Origin: Clostridia bacterium
Lineage (GTDB): Bacteria; Bacillota; Clostridia; Oscillospirales; CAG-272
Assembly: GCA_017399105.1 (NCBI GenBank)
Contig: JAFQEJ010000003.1
Span: forward strand, 83,213-147,212
DNA: 64,000 nucleotides
Direction of reading: 5' to 3'
Both the position numbers and the translations under genes were made by a program. Below are positions 59,562 to 64,000 of this stretch, piece by piece. How positions within the stretch are numbered: position 1 is the stretch's first letter; the number at the start of each line of letters is the position of its first letter. The notes under the pieces were generated by a model that saw only the letters and a program-made list of their open reading frames with translations, was not told where the DNA came from and made no database searches.

Positions 59562-61229
59562 TCAGTGCCCCATCAGATCCTCGATAAATGCCGCGCTCCT
59601 GCGATCCTCATGGAAAATTGCCCCCTTCAGCTCGGTCATTGCAAAGGGAGCATCGGGATGAGGATTGATCATCGCCAGATAGGGGAGCCAGGTAGTCATA
59701 TCCTCATATGCGCCCTGCAGATCGCCGTCTGCTGTAGCCGAGTTGACCGAGGAAAGCCGCTCGCACAGTCTTTCATCGTCATAGGAACGTCCCCATGCAC
59801 CAATGTAAGCCTGCAAATGATTACCGCGCACCACATATTCATGCACGCCGTCGGCAGCAAAGGCAGCGGCACAGAGCACACGGAGTCCCTTGGGTGTATA
59901 GTTATTGATATAGGCAGATCCAACCGCATGATCGCCGATCACATTAGTCCAGGCAAGGGGAGCCAGCGACAGGCAGATATGCTGATGAGCCTTCCAGGAG
60001 GTCCAGATGGCGTTGTTTTCAAAGAGCGTACCTCTGAAATTCTGCGTTGCTCCCTGCTCCAGCCAGGAATCGATATCCAGTCCGGCAAATGCCGAATTGC
60101 CTAAATTCATCACCAGATTGTTGCGTACCACCGTGGTCTGCGGCTGACTGTGATCCTTGCTGACAAAGCGGAAAACGATGATGCTCACATCGGTGGCATC
60201 CACCACCGTGTTTTTCTCGATGATGCTGTCGGTGGAAGCATGGGTGATACCGTCCGCCCAGGCTGTCTTATGATCGGTCTCATAACAGGTCACCAGATTG
60301 TGAGCGATATAAAGCCCCCGCATCGAATCGCTTCCCACCAGATGCGTGCCCGAGAGCGTACCGTTGGTGCGACAGTACATAGCCTTTGCGCGATCTCCCG
60401 CCAGCACCAGATTGTGTCCGCGAAGCAGCTCCTCCCCCGCAAAAGCAGGGCGGTTTCCGTCCACCCAGATATGCGAAACAGTCGAATCTGCAGAAGCCTT
60501 CACCATGGTCTGGTTGTTGTTCCGGGTACGGAGAATACGCGCCTGCATGCTGTAATGGGTGGGATTTCCCTTTGTTGTCAGCGTAACGCCGGCAGGAATC
60601 ACAACGCCGCTGTCCATCAGCACCAGCGTGCCCGGCTCAAGTGCAACAACACCGCCCGCCGCATCGGCAAGCATCCGGTTCAGCTCTTCCGAAGTGATGA
60701 TTCTGCCCGAGGGCGAATAGGAAGCATTATTTGTCCCCCAAAAATAGGGACCGCGGATGATATCGGGAAGCAGTGCGGCAAATTCCTCCTTCTGAAGCAG
60801 GCTAATGGCAATCCCCGCCGCCTTCTCTGCAGAAACACGCACCGCATAGTCCTCAACCTCCGCAAGGGTAGGATCACGATTCAGGATAGCGCGATAGACA
60901 GCCACCACCTCATATGCAGGTGCCAGCTTCAGAGAGAGGAAGGCTTCCGAGGTAAAGAATTCCCCGACAAGTGCCCTCAGCGTCTCAAGGGTACAGCCGG
61001 TCTCCTCGATTTTATTCATATAATAAAGATACTCATCGGCACCGGGACCGCGTCCCAGCCCCTCGGTAAAGAGCTTGCCCACAAGCTGCGCGCCGCCCCA
61101 CTTCGGATCGTCAAGCGGGATGTTGACACATTCGCCGGTATAGGCGGTCACCGTCTCATGGGATTCGACATATCCCATCCCGTCTGCGAAGGTTCTGCTC
61201 TTTGCATCAGAAGAAACGCTTTGGATCAT
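59562..61229 (-). CDS. DUF4214 / beta-helix protein without signal peptide
   Basis: 555 residues from the ATG at 61229 (a GTG three codons upstream is an alternative). It matches the lipoprotein at 14367-16223 nearly end to end: VAVYRAILNRDPTLAEVEDY (DUF4214-like), FAALLPDIIRGPYFWGTNNASYSPSG, LTTKGNPTHYSMQARILRT, ADGITHASTDSIIEKNTVVDATD and SAFAGLDIDSW. The signal peptide, lipobox and linker are absent. It would therefore be cytoplasmic, or leave by another route. A TATAAT with a TTGCGC -35 lies about 55 bp upstream. Confidence 0.85.
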   Translation of the reverse strand: MIQSVSSDAKSRTFADGMGYVESHETVTAYTGECVNIPLDDPKWGGAQLVGKLFTEGLGRGPGADEYLYYMNKIEETGCTLETLRALVGEFFTSEAFLSLKLAPAYEVVAVYRAILNRDPTLAEVEDYAVRVSAEKAAGIAISLLQKEEFAALLPDIIRGPYFWGTNNASYSPSGRIITSEELNRMLADAAGGVVALEPGTLVLMDSGVVIPAGVTLTTKGNPTHYSMQARILRTRNNNQTMVKASADSTVSHIWVDGNRPAFAGEELLRGHNLVLAGDRAKAMYCRTNGTLSGTHLVGSDSMRGLYIAHNLVTCYETDHKTAWADGITHASTDSIIEKNTVVDATDVSIIVFRFVSKDHSQPQTTVVRNNLVMNLGNSAFAGLDIDSWLEQGATQNFRGTLFENNAIWTSWKAHQHICLSLAPLAWTNVIGDHAVGSAYINNYTPKGLRVLCAAAFAADGVHEYVVRGNHLQAYIGAWGRSYDDERLCERLSSVNSATADGDLQGAYEDMTTWLPYLAMINPHPDAPFAMTELKGAIFHEDRRSAAFIEDLMGH

Positions 61230-61401
61230 CTTTATCACCTGTTCCTCTCATCAAATTCATTCAAGGCTTTCAATTTCATTATACCAAATGTGTCAGACAG
61301 CGCAATACTTACTTTCGCAACAATGGAAACAGTTTTCGAAACCGCGGCGCGATATCTGTCGTGTAATACGACGGTTTGGCAAATCGGAATTTGATTTACC
61401 G

Positions 61402-62076
61402 TTACCAAACGAAAGGGATTAAGCGATATCGAACCTTTTGCTTATATGCACGGTACCCTTCCAATTCTTCTTCAAGAAATTCTTCTTCATCCTTGATTCG
61501 TTTTACAATGATGCAGGGATACGCAAGAAAAATGACAAATGAAAATATCGAGCCCAATACAAGAGGCATCGATAAAAATAAGAGCAGTGTGCTGCTGTAC
61601 ATGGGATGTCTGACGATGCCATACAAGCCTGTATCAATGACCTTTTGATTTTCCTGCACCTCAATCGTACGACTGAGATATGTATTTTCTCTGAGCACCT
61701 CTGCATATAGGAGGTATGCTGCAAGAAAGAGAATGGAAGCACCGATAACAACACCCCTTGGCAGTATGTACCAACCAAAGCGGAATCCAAGACCTGCAGC
61801 AATGAAGCCCGCAAGAAACATCAGTCCGCTGAGCTTCACGACAACAGCCTGCTTCCCACGCTTTTCCTTTGCGTTAAGCCGCGTTTTTAACAGATCGGGA
61901 TTTTTGAACATCATGACAATGCCTGCAATGAACATCGGCACAAATAAGACCGCCATAAACAGCCAGCCGTTGAAAAATGCCAGCGTCCCCGCAGGAAGGA
62001 ATATCAACACCCCAACCAGAACAACACCCAGGATAAATTTCGTGATCGCCTGTATGAACAGTTTTACAGTCATCAT
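61402..62076 (-). CDS. Isoprenylcysteine carboxyl methyltransferase-like membrane protein
   Basis: 224 residues, about five or six helices. The C-terminal half has the ICMT/PEMT signature: DTGLYGIVRHPMYSSTLLLFLSMPLVLGS, then EEEFLEEELEGYRAYKQKVRYRLIPFVW, the conserved RHPxY and E-x(n)-GY-x-x-Y-x-x-x-V-x-R-L-P motifs. Bacterial members are S-adenosylmethionine-dependent methyltransferases of unknown lipid or small-molecule substrates. Two adjacent ATGs (62076 and 62073) follow AAGGAGACGT. Confidence 0.9.
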   Translation of the reverse strand: MMTVKLFIQAITKFILGVVLVGVLIFLPAGTLAFFNGWLFMAVLFVPMFIAGIVMMFKNPDLLKTRLNAKEKRGKQAVVVKLSGLMFLAGFIAAGLGFRFGWYILPRGVVIGASILFLAAYLLYAEVLRENTYLSRTIEVQENQKVIDTGLYGIVRHPMYSSTLLLFLSMPLVLGSIFSFVIFLAYPCIIVKRIKDEEEFLEEELEGYRAYKQKVRYRLIPFVW

Positions 62077-62169
62077 ACGTCTCCTTTACACTTACTCTGC
62101 CGGATTCTCTCCGACGCTATTATACCGCATTTTCATCTGCATTTCAAGACAGTCCCATTCCGATCATGG

Positions 62170-62198
62170 TTGACAAAAGCGGCATGGTCTGTTATAAT
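62170..62198 (+). promoter_or_regulatory. Perfect consensus promoter of the CadD-like gene
   Basis: TTGACA (62170-62175), 17 bp, TATAAT (62193-62198). Confidence 0.83.
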
Positions 62199-62225
62199 GA
62201 TTTATCACAATACGGGAGTTATCCA

Positions 62226-62819
62226 ATGCTTGAAACCATCTTCGCCGCAGCCGCGGCATTTATAGGCACCAATATCGATGACCTGCTGATTCTCATGGTT
62301 CTCTTCTCTCGCATCGATCCCACCGTCCTTCGTCAAAAACGCCGCATCGTCGCCGGTCACAGCGTCGGTCTTGCCATTCTGACCGGACTCAGCCTTCTTG
62401 GCGCACTGGGACTGAAGCTGCTTCATTGGCGTTTCATCGGCTTTGTGGGACTGCTTCCCATCATCCTCGGCATCCGCGCCATCCTCGAGCTGAGAAAGGG
62501 CGACGGCGAAGGGCATGACAGCGTATATGCCGCAGGCTTTCTCGCCTCCATGCTTCTCACATTAGCCAACGGCGCCGATAACGTGGGGGTCTACATGCCT
62601 CTTTTCATGCATTACGGCAATGGAGAGCGACTTTTCACCGTCCTCGTCTTCGCTGCCATGAATTTTCTCTGGTGTTTCATTGGCTTTGCCATCATCAAGC
62701 TCCCGAGAGTTCAGAAATGTATCCATCGGCTGGGCGGCATCCTTCTGCCGATCATCCTCATCCTGATCGGTATCTACATTCTTTATAAAAACGAAATATT
62801 TCTGCTCTTTCTATCATAA
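62226..62819 (+). CDS. CadD-family cadmium/cation resistance transporter
   Basis: 197 residues from the ATG at 62226 (GGGAG site). Five or six helices with the family motifs IGTNIDDLLILMVLF at the N terminus and LTLANGADNVGVYMPLF in the middle, which hold conserved Asp and Asn residues. Members export cadmium or other cations or small solutes. Monocistronic, with its own promoter and a hairpin terminator overlapping the stop. Confidence 0.9.
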   Translation: MLETIFAAAAAFIGTNIDDLLILMVLFSRIDPTVLRQKRRIVAGHSVGLAILTGLSLLGALGLKLLHWRFIGFVGLLPIILGIRAILELRKGDGEGHDSVYAAGFLASMLLTLANGADNVGVYMPLFMHYGNGERLFTVLVFAAMNFLWCFIGFAIIKLPRVQKCIHRLGGILLPIILILIGIYILYKNEIFLLFLS

Positions 62820-62842
62820 ATTCACGCTCTGCGTGAATTTTT
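62818..62842 (+). terminator. Intrinsic terminator after the CadD-like gene
   Basis: AAATTCACGC-TCT-GCGTGAATTT with following TT; the stem includes the last bases of the stop codon. Confidence 0.8.
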
Positions 62843-62858
62843 CTCGTTTTATGCGTTA

Positions 62859-62887
62859 TTGTAATTTAGCGCAGCATCGATTATAAT
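62859..62887 (+). promoter_or_regulatory. Promoter of the last XRE gene
   Basis: TTGTAA (62859-62864), 17 bp, TATAAT (62882-62887). Confidence 0.7.
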
Positions 62888-62937
62888 AAAATCACCGGAA
62901 TAAAAGCGCGCGCAATTCAAATGAAAAGGAGATCAAC

Positions 62938-64000
62938 ATGAAACTCAACATTGGTGAAAACATCCGTCAAAACCGCCGCAGGCTGGATATGACCCAGGAA
63001 CAGCTTGCCGACCGACTGGGCGTTACCTTTCAGTCAGTCTCCCGCTGGGAATGCGGCGCAACCTACCCCGACATGGAGCTGCTCCCCGCCATCGCCCGCA
63101 TCTTCGGCATCACAACCGATGCTCTCCTCGACTGCCCCAATGAGCAGACCGAGCGCGCCTTTGGCATCCTCTCCGACCGCTATCACACCGCCTGCCGCAA
63201 GAATAACAGCGAGGAGCTCATAGAAATTCTGACCGAGCTGCGCCGTGACTTTGACCTGTACAAATCCTATTCCTTCTTCTATATCTTCCACCACAGCCAT
63301 GTTTACCATGTCTATCGGCTGGAAGGCGTTGTAAAGGAGCTTGCCGCCCTCAACCGTCTGGTGCAGGAGAAGCACGCGGATAAGTGGACCTGTTATAATG
63401 CCATCATCACCATGTCTGTCATGGTGGAGGACGGTGAACTGGAGGACTTCCTTAAGGAATACGCCTCCGAGTCGGATCTATCCCGAGACGCCCTGCTCAT
63501 GCGGCGTTATTCCTCCCGCGGTGAGAACGAAAAGCTCAATCCGCTCCGTCAGGTCAAGCTCTGGTGCATGATGGATGACCTTTGCTCGGATGTCACCCTC
63601 TTCCGCAATCCCGCAAAGGCACCCGATCTCGCCTATTCCAAGTGGATCAACGGCATCACTCTGCGCTACCTCCACGACTTCTGCAATGTCACCCCCGACA
63701 GCAAGCACCCCATCTCGGGGGACGGCAAGCCGGATATCTTCGCCGAAACGCGCCTCATCATGGGCCTGCGAAATGCCGCCTATCACGCCGCAACAGGCGA
63801 ATGTGAGGAAGCCTTTGCCGCCCTTGAGGATACCGTGTCGCTGCTCGAGGCAATCATGGCACTCCCAGCCAAGTGCGAGCTGACCTGCACATCCCCCGCG
63901 CTGGAGGGCTTCACCCTGGAAGGCGAGATGCACTGGCTGAAGGACAGCACAGATGAGAACAGTGAGGAGCTCCTCTTCAGCCTGACCGAGAACCACACAA
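62938..64000 (+). CDS. XRE-family regulator with helical-repeat domain (partial)
   Basis: 354 residues visible, cut by the right edge. The ATG at 62938 follows AAAAGGAG. Residues 5-62 are the helix-turn-helix (TQEQLADRLGVTFQSVSRWECGATYPD). The remainder is a long, mostly helical region with repeated aromatic/charged helices (IEILTELRRDFDLYKSYSFFYIF; DKWTCYNAIITMSVMVEDGELEDFLKEYA; LIMGLRNAAYHAATGECEEAFAALEDTVSLLEAIM), TPR-like. Such fusions in Firmicutes often bind peptides or enzymes. The sixth XRE helix-turn-helix protein of the window. Confidence 0.88.
   Translation, partial: MKLNIGENIRQNRRRLDMTQEQLADRLGVTFQSVSRWECGATYPDMELLPAIARIFGITTDALLDCPNEQTERAFGILSDRYHTACRKNNSEELIEILTELRRDFDLYKSYSFFYIFHHSHVYHVYRLEGVVKELAALNRLVQEKHADKWTCYNAIITMSVMVEDGELEDFLKEYASESDLSRDALLMRRYSSRGENEKLNPLRQVKLWCMMDDLCSDVTLFRNPAKAPDLAYSKWINGITLRYLHDFCNVTPDSKHPISGDGKPDIFAETRLIMGLRNAAYHAATGECEEAFAALEDTVSLLEAIMALPAKCELTCTSPALEGFTLEGEMHWLKDSTDENSEELLFSLTENHT

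Overview
The window looks like chromosome from an anaerobic Gram-positive Firmicute of the class Clostridia, probably an uncultured gut Oscillospirales/Christensenellales-type bacterium. Evidence: two oxygen-sensitive glycyl radical enzymes (GREs) with a radical-SAM activase, RNase J, a tandem glycine riboswitch, a LytTR-DUF3021 pair, strong AGGAGG ribosome binding sites, and many near-consensus sigma-A promoters (TTGACA, 17 bp, TATAAT). No ribosomal RNA, CRISPR array, phage or integrase gene was seen. There is one tRNA (Trp, CCA).

Layout. 1-8.3 kb: a GntR/LacI-hybrid regulator (cut by the window edge), an XRE regulator, and a minus-strand unit YgjV-like membrane protein, compact GRE, activase; then a TIM-barrel sugar isomerase/epimerase diverging from an aldose-1-epimerase-like gene, and an AraC regulator. 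8.4-16.2 kb: second GRE, Zn alcohol dehydrogenase, solute-binding lipoprotein, SGNH hydrolase, then a DUF4214/beta-helix lipoprotein under its own promoter. 16.3-21.0 kb: an XRE-sugar kinase fusion with MurQ (cell-wall amino-sugar recycling), then a LacI regulator with a visible operator and a second solute-binding lipoprotein. 22.0-24.0 kb: a structured repeat followed by an AT-rich island (frameshifted DUF559, DUF4932 metalloprotease-like). 24-30.5 kb: riboswitch-controlled AGCS transporter, then AraC regulator, third solute-binding lipoprotein and heparinase II/III. 30.8-39.9 kb: tRNA-Trp, MtnA, amidase, XRE regulators, a lipoprotein, and a tandem pair of secreted/non-secreted beta-sandwich paralogues preceded by a decayed GH38 mannosidase tail. 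40-49.7 kb: AzlCD, YbaK, EamA, LytTR-DUF3021, RNase J, PnuC-like transporter with a structured leader, an XRE membrane regulator, an AKR-ferredoxin protein. 50-56.2 kb: MATE exporter, ECF sigma/anti-sigma pair, a nitrilase-GDPD fusion with an iron alcohol dehydrogenase. 56.3-58.4 kb: a second AT-rich island ending in another copy of the structured repeat. 58.4-64 kb: two GNATs, a non-secreted beta-helix paralogue, an ICMT-like protein, CadD-like transporter and a truncated XRE regulator.

Functionally this is a glycan- and sugar-scavenging accessory region: one-component regulators (AraC, LacI, GntR) sit beside solute-binding lipoproteins, polysaccharide-active enzymes and redox enzymes. No ABC permease or ATPase gene is present, so the three binding lipoproteins must work with partners encoded elsewhere or do something other than transport.

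The most unusual signal is a ~158-bp multi-hairpin repeat present three times (22009-22166 and 58265-58422 on +, 35494-35653 on -). Its stems are kept by compensatory base changes, and every copy lies between convergent genes.
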